Shown here: piece by piece, positions 44,488 to 54,218 of the stretch | Layout of the letters: each line of letters opens with the position of its first letter | Numbering within the stretch: position 1 is the first letter of the stretch | Origin: Caecitellus pseudoparvulus | Taxonomy: Eukaryota > Bigyra: Bicosoecida | Reading direction: 5' to 3' | Assembly: GCA_965644315.1 (NCBI GenBank) | Contig: CBFFRQ010000038.1 | Span: 1-64,000 of the forward strand | Length of the DNA stretch: 64,000 nucleotides | Made by a program: the position numbers and the translations under genes | The notes under the pieces: generated by a model | What the model was told of the DNA's origin: nothing | Database searches by the model: none | The model's input: only the letters and a program-made list of their open reading frames with translations

Positions 44488-47400
44488 ATGTTGAGGTTCA
44501 TGTGGTGGATCATTGCAGGCACAGCCGCATTGGCCGGCGCAACGTGCACGTGTGAGTCTGGCCACTCTTTGCAACTGGCCAAGCACAGCCGCAGCTGCTC
44601 CCTGATGAGAAGCTGGTCACTCGAAGCATGCTGTGCACTTTTGGTCCCCCCTTTTGCTGCTGCAGGTGGCGCTGGCACGTACGTCTCTGGTTGCGGCAGC
44701 CCTCCTGGTCCCCAAAAGCGGCTCCTCCCTGGGCAAAGCGAGTACTCCAGTTCTAGCGAAAGTGCTTACTCGTACACATCCCAAGTGGAATACCTTATGC
44801 CACTGCAAGGCCTTGCTTCGCCAGCTGATGCGGTCCGGAAAGTGCTGTCAAGGCAGGGTCCGAGTCTGAGTGGCCTGCCAGCTCAAAGGCCCATGCCACG
44901 CAGCGAGGGAACTGCAATACCATCAGCCCAGGCTGAAGCCGCTGCAAGTTTCGCAGATTGGGTGACACGGACCTCGCCTGATGAAGGCGACTCCGGTGCT
45001 TATGAGCGGAGTTCTCAGATGGCAAGCCACGCAGACCGTTTCAGCCGGAGGCTATACACCTGCGAACAATGCCAGAAAGGGAGGTACAAGACGGGGTCAA
45101 CCAGCGCCACTGTTTGCACATTCTGCGCTGCTGGCAAGTATGGCACACTCACTGGTGCAACATCTGCCTCAGCCTGCTACGTCTGTCCAACTGGGAGAGC
45201 GGCGGGGTTCCCAGGTCAAAGCGCGTGCGTGGATTGCGGGGTGGGCAGGTATGCTGCAACCACGGGCCACTCTATCTGTACGTTATGCGCGGCGGGAAGA
45301 TATGTGGGTTCGACTGGTGCGTCGAACTGCTTGGGATGTCCACTTGGAAAGTTTGCCATTCCAGGCGCCTCGTCGTGCACCGACTGTGCTCAAGGGAGGT
45401 ACCAAGACTCCACACCTGGCTCCACTTGCAAGGAATGCGCAGCTGGGAAGAAGAACCCTTCCTCTGGATCCACAAGCAGCACTGCATGCACCAACTGCCT
45501 GCCCGGGTACTCGTCTGGAAGTGGACAAGGCTTGTGTCTCATTTGTGCCGCGGGTCGGTACGCGGGCAGTGGTGCGTCCTCCTGCACAGCCTGCCCGACC
45601 GGCCGGTACCGCACGGGCACAGGCGGTACATCGGCGGGCTCGTGTACTGTCTGCGCGGCGGGGAAGGCCAGCGGGTCCACGGGGGCCACAGCTGAGAGCA
45701 CGTGTGACACATGTACAGCTGGCACATTCGCCGGTGCTGGGTCGGCGTCATGCTCGAGCTGTGCGGCGGGTCGGTACGCGGGCAGTGGTGCGTCCTCCTG
45801 CACAGCCTGCCCGACCGGCCGGTACCGCACGGGCACAGGCGGTACATCGGCGGGCTCGTGTACTGTCTGCGCGGCGGGGAAGGCCAGCGGGTCCACGGGG
45901 GCCACAGCTGAGAGCACGTGCGACACATGTACAGCTGGCACATTCGCCGGGGCTGGGTCGGCGTCATGCTCGAGCTGTGCGGCGGGTCGGTACGCGGGCA
46001 GTGGTGCATCCTCCTGCACGGCCTGCCCGACCGGCCGGTACCGCACGGGCACAGGCGGTACATCGGCGGGCTCGTGTACTGTCTGCGCGGCGGGGAAGGC
46101 CAGCGGGTCCACGGGGGCCACAGCTGAGAGCACGTGTGACACATGTACAGCTGGCACATTCGCCGGTGCTGGGTCAGCGTCATGCTCGAGCTGTGCGGCG
46201 GGTCGGTACGCGGGCAGTGGTGCATCCTCCTGCGCGGCCTGCGCGACCGGCCGGTACCGCACAGGCACAGGCGGCACATCGGCGGGCTCGTGTACTGCCT
46301 GCGCGGCGGGGAAGGCCAGCGGGTCCACGGGGGCCACCAGCGCGACGGTGTGCAGTACATGTGCAGCTGGGACATTCGCCGGTGCTGGGTCGAGCAGCTG
46401 TGCGAGCTGTGCGGCGGGGCGGTATGCAGGCACTGGTGCGTCGGCCTGCACCGACTGTGCGCTGGGCAGGTCGTCCAGTGCTGGTGCTGGCTCCTGTGGG
46501 TCCTGTGCCGCGGGTCGGTATGCGGGGTCTGTCGGGATGTCGTCGTGTGCCCAGTGCGGCAGTGGGACGTATGCGGGATCGTCGGGGTCAAGCAGCTGTA
46601 CGAGCTGTGCGGCGGGTTGGTATGCGCAGTCCACAGGCTCCACAACATGCACACAGTGTCCCGCCGGCAAAGCCGGAGCTGGCACAGGTGGGGACTCTGC
46701 CAGCTACTGCGGCACGTGTGGCGTGGGGAAGTACGCTGCAGGCCTGGGCAACACGGCGTGCACACAGTGCCCTGCAGGCCAGACAACGCCAGGCACTGGA
46801 TCGACATCATCTGCAGACTGTGTGCCGGCGGCATCGGCGAGTCCAACTGTGACAATGACTCCGACGCCGACAGGGTCGACCTCGGCGACCGCATCGGGAA
46901 CGGCAAGCAGTACTGCGTCACCCAGTGGCTCAGGCACGCCCAGTGCATCGCCATCGGCCAGTGGCTCCAGCACGCCCAGTGCATCACCATCGGCCAGTGG
47001 CTCGGGCACGTCAGGCGTGTCACCGTCGGCCAGTGGCTCCGGCACGACTAGTGCATCGCCATCGGCCAGTGGCTCCAGCACGCCCAGTGCATCACCATCG
47101 GCCAGTGGGTCGGGCACGTCAGGCGTGTCGCCGTCGGCCAGTGGCTCCGGCACGCCCAGTGCATCGCCATCGGCCAGTGGGTCAGGCACGTCAGGCGTGT
47201 CACCATCGGCCAGTGGCTCAGGCACACCCAGTGCATCACCATCGGCCAGTGGGTCAGGCACGTCAGGCGTGTCGCCATCGGCCAGTGGGTCAGGCACGCC
47301 CAGCGCATCGCCATCCGCCAGTGGGTCAGGCACGTCAGGCGTGTCGCCGTCGGCCAGTGGCTCCAGCACGCCCAGTGCATCACCATCGGCCAGTGGGTCA

Positions 47401-50148
47401 GGCACGTCAGGCGTGTCGCCGTCGGCCAGTGGCTCCGGCACGCCCAGTGCATCACCGTCGGCCAGTGGCTCCGGTACGCCCAGCGCATCGCCATCCGCCA
47501 GTGGGTCGGGCATGTCAGGCGCGTCCCCGTCGGCCAGTGGCTCCAGCACGCCCAGTGCATCACCATCGGCCAGTGGCTCAAGCACGCCCAGTGCATCGGC
47601 ATCCGCCAGTGGCTCGGGCACGTCAGGCGTGTCACCGTCGGGCAGTGGCTCCGGCACGACTAGTGCATCGCCATCGGCCAGTGGCTCCGGTACGTCCAGT
47701 GCATCACCGTCAGCCAGTGGGTCAGGCACCCCCAGTGCGTCATCAACTACGAGTTGCTCGGCAACTTCTAGTGTAATGCCCACCATAAGCGAGGCAGTTG
47801 CTCCAACTGGCTCAAGCAGCCCACGTGTGCTTCCATCACATCTGTCTTGGGCTGTGTCCTCAGACGTTCGGAATCATCACACGGCCAACTCTTCTGACAC
47901 TCTGTACCTCCCTGTTCTCGTCCGAGACGGAGTTTCATGCGTCAGAAACTGCCACAGTTTCGACGCGGTGGTTTTGCCGTGCCCACGCCGTGGATCATGC
48001 GCGATCGGCGAGGCTTTGGAAGATGTCCAGGGTTGCAATGTTGGTCATTCTGGTGTTGCGTGCGGGTCCTGCGCGCTTGGGTGGAGTGCGCCTTCGGCTT
48101 GTGACGCGTGCAAGGAGTGTCCGAGCAGTGTTCTTCCCCACTTTGTTGCAAGCGCGGTCCCTGCCGCTCTGCAGCTGGTCGCGGCCCTGGCGAGTGCTTG
48201 TTTCGCTGTACACGGGTATGTGAAAGCTCCAGAGAGGGTCGCTACGAACCTGTTCAGCGGCGGGCTGAGACTTGGTCTGTGGTACATTGGCATGGCGGCT
48301 CAAATTGGGCACCTTCATGGACAATCTGGAGCATCTTTGCAAGCTTCTTCCCAGTCACTTGGGCAGTGGGTGAGCACATGTGGCATGGCACGTCCATGGG
48401 CGTCTGGCGTTGAAGTGGGAGCGAACGCTTCCTTGTATGAAAACGTCCAATCCAACGAGGGATCTTCAAGCATTCTAGACATATTAAGTGCGGCGTCGGG
48501 TGGCACTGTAGCTGCATTTGAAGCCGACATCGGGTGCGCTTTCGGTGGCGGCGACCCGAGCAGCCCAACGTCGCCAGGAGCCTTGTTTCTCCTCGGCTCT
48601 AGCTTGTGCCTGCTTGCGATGGGTGCGATGACAGTCTGTGTCCAATCTCGATGCGCGTCCAGTGCTTGGCCAGGGCTTTTGTTGCTTCCGCCTGTGCTGT
48701 ATGTCAACGCTGCACCAGGGTTCCTCCGTGGCCTGTCAAAAGTATGCGGGCTTCAGCCTCAGTGGGGTGGGCTTGACACCCCTGACGGCGCACCAGGATT
48801 TGCGGATGGGATAGTTCCTTTTGCAAGTGCTTTGATTTTGCACGTGGTTGTCCTTACAGCCGGAACAGTAGCCTATCTTTCGTGGAAGCAGTGGTGTGGG
48901 CATGCTCGAGCCGGACGGCCAGGCGCGACACTCCGTGGCCTTCTTGCCAAGGGGTATCGCACACAGTTCACAGTCCAGCAAGCCAGAGAGCTTGCAACTT
49001 CAGTTCTTAAGAAGCCAGCCCTTGTTCGAGCGGCTGTTGCTGAGGCTGAGACAGCCCAGGCTTCTTGCTGTGGAGCTGCGTGGTTGTTGCCGACCCAGGC
49101 TTTCGTTGGCGTTCAAATGGCCGTTGTTGTCATTGCAACTGGAGCATCTTGGTTCACCGTGGACGTTATCACTCGACTTGTGAGCGTTGGTGCTGGCCTC
49201 AGCTTCAGCATGGCGTTGGTCTTTGTGCGGCGACCTTGGGTGTTGGGTGAGATCACTGACTTGGACGTGCTTGCTCACGCTGGACTTCTCATTCATGTGG
49301 TGTGTGCCGGCCTCAATGCGCTCACCCCTGCTACTGCATCATGGACGGCAATCATCACCAGCGCAACACATGTACTGGTGTTGGTGGGGATCTTTTTGGC
49401 TGTTCTGCGCGGGTACAGCCAGGCGGCCCGAGCTGCATTGGCCAAGGTGGGGCGCCGGATCCGGAGCTGGTTTCCGGAGCTAGGTCCAGCTGAACAACCA
49501 ACGCTCACTGCAGGAGAGTTGGGGGACGTGGCCAACAGCAATGTCCCGGGACTTCACCAGATCGTTTGGGCTTTGCTGATGCGCGGGTTGCGGTGTGGCG
49601 TGAAGCCTGCCCGGACCCAACACACGGTCGACCTTGGTGGCGTCATGAGCATGCTTGGGGAGCAGGACCAGGTGGGCGCTGAGGCAACAAAGCAAATCCT
49701 CGGTACAGCAGGGCACAGCTTAGTTCGCGTGCCAGCCTCATCGGCAGGTTTGGCAAGCTTGTCTGCGCCCCAAGCTCAAGCCGTTAGCAACGCGCTTAGG
49801 CCTTCATCGGCAGCCAGTGTCACACGAAACCCGATGTTCGTCAAGAAGGCGAAGCAAAGAAAACAGCTGCCTCGTCCCCTGGCATCCTGCAGCCCCGTGC
49901 CTGGTAGAGAGAGCTTGGGCCTGATTCATCGGGATTCGCTTTCATCTCTCGCCGAATTAACGGCTGCGTCATCAACTCGGCAGGTAGTCCTCCCAAAGCG
50001 GGGTTCGCTGCAGCACTTGCAGCTCCAACTCGACACGAGCAGCGAGATAGCAGGAGGATTCCGGCCCAGGAGAGTGAGTGGTGCTCAGGGCACTGAGGGG
50101 CGTCGAAGCTCATCCGTGAGACGGTTGTCAACAAGACCACGGAAGTGA
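44488..50148 (+). CDS. Surface-protein gene A2: Cys-rich Ephrin_rec_like repeats, long Ser/Thr stalk, polytopic membrane module
   Basis: Exons 44488-44551 and 44666-50148; 1,848 residues. The intron (114 nt, gtgagt donor) is a multiple of three, so the unspliced frame is also open; it is inferred from its position, splitting the Cys codon right after the signal peptide (MLRFMWWIIAGTAALAG), exactly as in A1 and B2. The head (residues about 22-160) is unrelated to the A1/B2 head. Cys-rich repeats (45055-46830) start with divergent modules (CEQCQKGRYKTG, CVDCGVGRYAATTG), then the shared arrays. Stalk 46936-47727. The Cys knot, about 7-8 membrane segments and basic tail with NPMF (from about 47800) match A1 closely. 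Convergent on PLK4 copy 2, 84 nt away. A cell-surface receptor or adhesin role is inference. Confidence 0.8.
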   Translation: MLRFMWWIIAGTAALAGATCTCESGHSLQLAKHSRSCSLMRSWSLEACCALLVPPFAAAGGAGTYVSGCGSPPGPQKRLLPGQSEYSSSSESAYSYTSQVEYLMPLQGLASPADAVRKVLSRQGPSLSGLPAQRPMPRSEGTAIPSAQAEAAASFADWVTRTSPDEGDSGAYERSSQMASHADRFSRRLYTCEQCQKGRYKTGSTSATVCTFCAAGKYGTLTGATSASACYVCPTGRAAGFPGQSACVDCGVGRYAATTGHSICTLCAAGRYVGSTGASNCLGCPLGKFAIPGASSCTDCAQGRYQDSTPGSTCKECAAGKKNPSSGSTSSTACTNCLPGYSSGSGQGLCLICAAGRYAGSGASSCTACPTGRYRTGTGGTSAGSCTVCAAGKASGSTGATAESTCDTCTAGTFAGAGSASCSSCAAGRYAGSGASSCTACPTGRYRTGTGGTSAGSCTVCAAGKASGSTGATAESTCDTCTAGTFAGAGSASCSSCAAGRYAGSGASSCTACPTGRYRTGTGGTSAGSCTVCAAGKASGSTGATAESTCDTCTAGTFAGAGSASCSSCAAGRYAGSGASSCAACATGRYRTGTGGTSAGSCTACAAGKASGSTGATSATVCSTCAAGTFAGAGSSSCASCAAGRYAGTGASACTDCALGRSSSAGAGSCGSCAAGRYAGSVGMSSCAQCGSGTYAGSSGSSSCTSCAAGWYAQSTGSTTCTQCPAGKAGAGTGGDSASYCGTCGVGKYAAGLGNTACTQCPAGQTTPGTGSTSSADCVPAASASPTVTMTPTPTGSTSATASGTASSTASPSGSGTPSASPSASGSSTPSASPSASGSGTSGVSPSASGSGTTSASPSASGSSTPSASPSASGSGTSGVSPSASGSGTPSASPSASGSGTSGVSPSASGSGTPSASPSASGSGTSGVSPSASGSGTPSASPSASGSGTSGVSPSASGSSTPSASPSASGSGTSGVSPSASGSGTPSASPSASGSGTPSASPSASGSGMSGASPSASGSSTPSASPSASGSSTPSASASASGSGTSGVSPSGSGSGTTSASPSASGSGTSSASPSASGSGTPSASSTTSCSATSSVMPTISEAVAPTGSSSPRVLPSHLSWAVSSDVRNHHTANSSDTLYLPVLVRDGVSCVRNCHSFDAVVLPCPRRGSCAIGEALEDVQGCNVGHSGVACGSCALGWSAPSACDACKECPSSVLPHFVASAVPAALQLVAALASACFAVHGYVKAPERVATNLFSGGLRLGLWYIGMAAQIGHLHGQSGASLQASSQSLGQWVSTCGMARPWASGVEVGANASLYENVQSNEGSSSILDILSAASGGTVAAFEADIGCAFGGGDPSSPTSPGALFLLGSSLCLLAMGAMTVCVQSRCASSAWPGLLLLPPVLYVNAAPGFLRGLSKVCGLQPQWGGLDTPDGAPGFADGIVPFASALILHVVVLTAGTVAYLSWKQWCGHARAGRPGATLRGLLAKGYRTQFTVQQARELATSVLKKPALVRAAVAEAETAQASCCGAAWLLPTQAFVGVQMAVVVIATGASWFTVDVITRLVSVGAGLSFSMALVFVRRPWVLGEITDLDVLAHAGLLIHVVCAGLNALTPATASWTAIITSATHVLVLVGIFLAVLRGYSQAARAALAKVGRRIRSWFPELGPAEQPTLTAGELGDVANSNVPGLHQIVWALLMRGLRCGVKPARTQHTVDLGGVMSMLGEQDQVGAEATKQILGTAGHSLVRVPASSAGLASLSAPQAQAVSNALRPSSAASVTRNPMFVKKAKQRKQLPRPLASCSPVPGRESLGLIHRDSLSSLAELTAASSTRQVVLPKRGSLQHLQLQLDTSSEIAGGFRPRRVSGAQGTEGRRSSSVRRLSTRPRK
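45544..46400 (+). repeat. 216-bp tandem repeat array in A2
   Basis: Units start at 45544, 45760, 45976 and 46192 (the last ends differently). Same 72-residue unit as A1, one unit fewer. Confidence 0.85.
46456..46630 (+). repeat. Single 198-bp-type Cys unit in A2
   Basis: One copy of the unit that occurs three times in A1 and B2, followed by the conserved end of the Cys region (CPAGKAGAGTGGDSASYCG). Confidence 0.75.
46936..47727 (+). repeat. 36-bp minisatellite encoding the stalk of A2
   Basis: Twenty-two 12-residue units, with TPSASPSASGSG and TSGVSPSASGSG alternating over much of the array, which implies that a 72-bp two-unit block was amplified. Twice the length of the A1 stalk. Confidence 0.85.
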
Positions 50149-50232
50149 AAGCAGCTTGCAGGTCGAGCGGCAGACAAACGGCACAAAGTTTGACGTGCTT
50201 TCCTCCAGTACTGCATGTCCACCACTTGCTTC

Positions 50233-53200
50233 TCAGTCTTTCTTTGCTTTGCGGAGGGCAAAGAAAGCTCGTGCTGCTCGCAGGCGTTCAGCCACGTGAA
50301 GTGGGGCCGCACTGACCGGCCATGCGTGGAGGGTGCCGCCGCCTGAATCTTCTTTGCCACTGTCCAGGCTTCCTCCGGAGGTGTTGGCCGAGTACGCTGA
50401 GGTGGGCCCAGGCTGCGACCCTGCTTCGGCCTCCGCCCAGACGGTGCTACCATCAGCGGACAGTCGAAGCGTTGAATCATCTGAGAAGGTGAGCTTCACG
50501 CCGCCTGAATCCCGTCTTCGCCGCCGAGCTCGAACGACAGAAAGGTTTCGCGCAGGGTGGGGCTGAGCAGGTGCACCTTGGCGGGGCTCCCGGAGCACCA
50601 CAGGCAGGCGCTGCAGCGAGGCCAACAGGGCTGCATCGGTGGGTTTCGCTTGCCCCTCTTCCAGTCTCTGTGCGATGGCGTCTCGAGTGGACAGCACACG
50701 CTCCCACAGACGAAGCGCTGTTGTCAGCTTGCTCTGAGCAAGCTGCACAAGGCGCAGGGCGTTTTGTTGTTCGCGCACCGAGTCAAAAGGTTTCCAGTGC
50801 CCATCAACAGAGAGAGCCGCGATGCCTGTCGAGTTGCTCGGGTGGGAGTGATCCTTTGGGTTCAAGGACAGGATCATGCCATCGCCCATGTCGCCTCCCT
50901 GCACTGTGATGCGCTGCGTGGACAGGGCGTATCGCAGTTTGACCCCGCCGCTCAGCCGCATTGCTACGTCAGCTGTCGGCGTGTTGCACATGAGGGCCAC
51001 GCGTGAGTCGTCACTGAGGACCACCAGCATGGGGGTGCGCGACTTGACGACTTGCACCACCTTTAACATGTATCGGTACAGCCGCCTGGACCACCGTGGG
51101 AGCCTGGCAAGGCGGTATGTTTGGGCCCCAGGAGGCAGGCAGTTCTCCACTGGCTGAGGATCAGCCTTGGCCTGGAGGCCGAGTGAGACTTCTCCTGCAG
51201 ATGACGCGGACATGTGCACGGCAGCCACACTTTGCAGGAGAGTTCGGAGCTGGGCGTGGGTGCTGCGGGCCTGCGCCAGGCGCGCCAGGGTTGGCGGGTC
51301 ATTTGGCGCAGCCGTTGCTGCCACTGTCAGTTTCTGGATGTGCCGTGCTTGGCGGGCCAGCATGCCGCCGAACCATCTGGGCGGGTTGTGAAAGACGGCA
51401 TGCACTTTGTCTGCTGCAGGGAAGAGGGCAATGGTGGCCTTGGAGCCCTTGTATGTGAAGGGGCGGCGCAGCGGCGCCAGCTGGACACGAGGTAGGGCGT
51501 TTTCCGCGGTGCTTGCAGGGGCCACGGCCTGCGGGGCCTTGGAAATCTCTGGACCACCTGCACCGGCGCCTCGGCTGGGCTGAGACCGCCCTGCAAACGA
51601 GTCCTGCGTCAGGGGCACGCTGGAAGCGCCTTCCAACAGCGTCGTGAAGCCTGATGCGCCCCCGGTAGAGCTGCCTCCATGTGCAAGCCAGGCTTGTAGC
51701 CCGCTGTGGGGCGAGCCGCTGTCCTGGGTGATGCTGCCCTCTGCGACGGTCGGCGGCGGGTCGTACGCAGTTCGCACGAGGCGACCGGCAAGGGAAGTGC
51801 CTCGTCGGTGCCTGAGAGCTTCAAATGCATGCTTCGCTGCTGCACGCCGCTCCTGCTCCTGCACCCGGGTGTGGTGATGCGTCCATGATGTCAGCACCTT
51901 GGAAGGGTGTGGAGCTTCGGTTTCCAGCTGCTGCCCTGCCCCTGAGGGGGGCGGGGTGGAGGACAGGGCGATGCCAGACAACCACGAGTGGTGGGACTGC
52001 ACTGGCAGACGGCGAGGGGGCACGGCGGGGGAGGGGGGGGGGCGTCTTGCCGGCATGGGCGTGGGTGTGGGTGTGGGGGGATGCGGAGTGCCCGAATCAA
52101 CTCGACCTTGGCCCGTGACTCCCACATCCTTGCGTGGCTGCCCAATCCCATCAAGGGGCGTCTGAGCGTGTGCTGCGGGCCCTGTGTGACTGTGCTGGCT
52201 AGGCCCTTCCGCCGGCGCGGGTGGGGCGTCTGCGGTGCTGCGGGGTGGGAAGGCAGATTCTGACGTGCCGCCCAGCGAGGAGTGCGCCCCGTAGAAGGAC
52301 GGCTCCAGCGTGTGGGGGATGTGCACGTCCTCCACATCGGGCGGCCGCTCCGTGCCCCCCTCCCGCCCGTCCCGGTGCGAAGGCAGAGTGGGGGGTGAAC
52401 TGCGCGCCACGGTACCTGCGCTGGAGCCCGCCCCACCCCACAGCATAGGTGGCACAGCCGCAGCAGCTTCCTGTGATGCCGGTGGCTGTGCAGAGGGTGG
52501 CGTGGGGGGCTTTGTGGCCACCGGCCCACCCTGCGCCTCAGCCTGTGATCCCGGAGTCGGGACTGGCGAGGGGGCTTGAAGCAGTGGCAGGCCACTGGCG
52601 CCTTCAGACAGTGAGTGGGGCTCCGGCTTGGCCCTTCGTCTGGGCGGCCTGCGGCGTTTCCCGGGGTTGTCGGACCTGGGCCCATGTCTCGGCCCACGCG
52701 ACCGCGCCGCCCGGGCTGCCCGCAGTGCCGGCGGGGTCTCCCCCGCACCACCAGCTGCCCGTGCCCTGCTGGAGGCGGTGGATCTGCTGGACAGACCAGA
52801 CACCCCCTCGCCTCCCTTCCTGCCTGCCCGGCGCCGGTCAGGCTCCTTGCCACGGCGAGGCGCAGGCAGGAACTCCTGGTGCCAGGCTGGGTGGGTCAGC
52901 ACCTCGCTTGCCGAGGGCCGGGCCGCGGGGTCCGCCTGCAGCATGGCCGCCAGGAGACTGGCCAGGGCGGAGGGCAGGCGCGCGAGGTTGGCGGCGAAGT
53001 CCTTGGTGGGCCCACCCCTGGCCGTCTGGGCTGCGGCGTGGCTGTGGGCCCTGGATGCCGCCCCCCCCCCTCCCCGGACGGGGGACGACCCGAACAGCAG
53101 CGCGTACAGGAGGCACCCCAGGCCCCAGATGTCAGCGGAGAGGGTGTGGGGCTTGGAGGAGGACACCTCTGGCGCCGCGTACGTGGGCGTGCCGCAGACG

Positions 53201-54194
53201 GTGTGGCGCTCCTCCAGCGGCGTGGCCAGCTGCACCGCCAGGCCGAAGTCGGCGAGGCAGGCGTGCCACTTGCCGGCAGGCGAGCCGGGCGGGGCGGGGT
53301 GCAGGAGGATGTTGGACATCTTTAGGTCCCGGTGGATGATGGCCTGGCCGTGCAGGTAGGCCAGGGCCTGTGCCACCTGCCACATGACGCCGCGGATCAT
53401 GGTGGCGGGCAGGCAGGGCACGTGGCTGTGGGGGGAGGCAGCTGCCGCGTGGGCCTTGCGGAAGAGGGCGTACAGGTCGCCCCCCGAGCAGTAGTTCATG
53501 ACGATGTACATGGCGTGCTCGTCCTCAAAGAACTCCTGTGTGGACGAGAGGGCGCCCAGCGTGGACATGGTTGCAGCGAGGCGAGCTGGCGCAAGGCGCT
53601 CACCAGCACTCGCACGATGTTGTCGTGGTGCAGGCGGCTGTGCAGCTCGATTTCGTTAATGGCGCGCTCCTTCATCGCGGCCTTGACCATGCTCTCCTTC
53701 AGGATGACTTTCACTGCGACGGTGCCGGGTCTGCGGAAATTGGAAGAGCACGAGCAAGGTGTGGGCGGGCAGCCAGGACGCCCACAAGCAGTGCATGCGA
53801 TGCAGAAAGGACAGATCGCGGAGTTCAATGCACAGAGGCCACTCTCAGACATCCGTCTAGCTTCAAGAGCAAAAGGCCGGCCCGCCAAGCCGCAGCGACG
53901 GAGCTGGTTTGAAGTCGGGCGCCACACAAGCTGCACGCACTCGCTGCGACGGTGTGCTCTGTACACCTCTCCAAACCCGCCCCGTCCAATGAATTCCGCA
54001 TCCACAAAGCCATGGCTCTGCGAAGCGGACCAGAGAAGTCCCTGTGCGGTCAGCCACGCGCGACCAGCAGCAGGTTTGCCTACCTTGAGCAGGCCTGGCG
54101 CCGCTGCCCGCAGCTTTGCCTGTGCCTTGGTGAAGGCGGTGTTGCGCTTGGAGCCCTTGCGGCGGCGGGTGCCCCCCTTGGATGTCTCTGCCAT
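50233..54194 (-). CDS. PLK4: Polo-like kinase 4 (SAK), copy 2
   Basis: Exons 54194-54084, 54017-53941, 53730-53604 and 53535-50233, same structure as copy 1 at a constant offset of 41,135. All kinase motifs (GRGGFGEVY, AVKV, HRDLKMSNILL, LADFGLAVQ, CGTPTYAAPE) and the polo-box-like C-terminus are present, and no frame is broken. Substitutions fall mainly in the Pro/Ser linker; near the polo boxes ADKVHAVF replaces ADTVHAVF. If truly a second locus, the cell would carry two PLK4 genes, a dosage-sensitive regulator of centriole number. Confidence 0.85.
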
Positions 54195-54218
54195 GGCGCA
54201 GGGACCAGGGGCCTCGCG

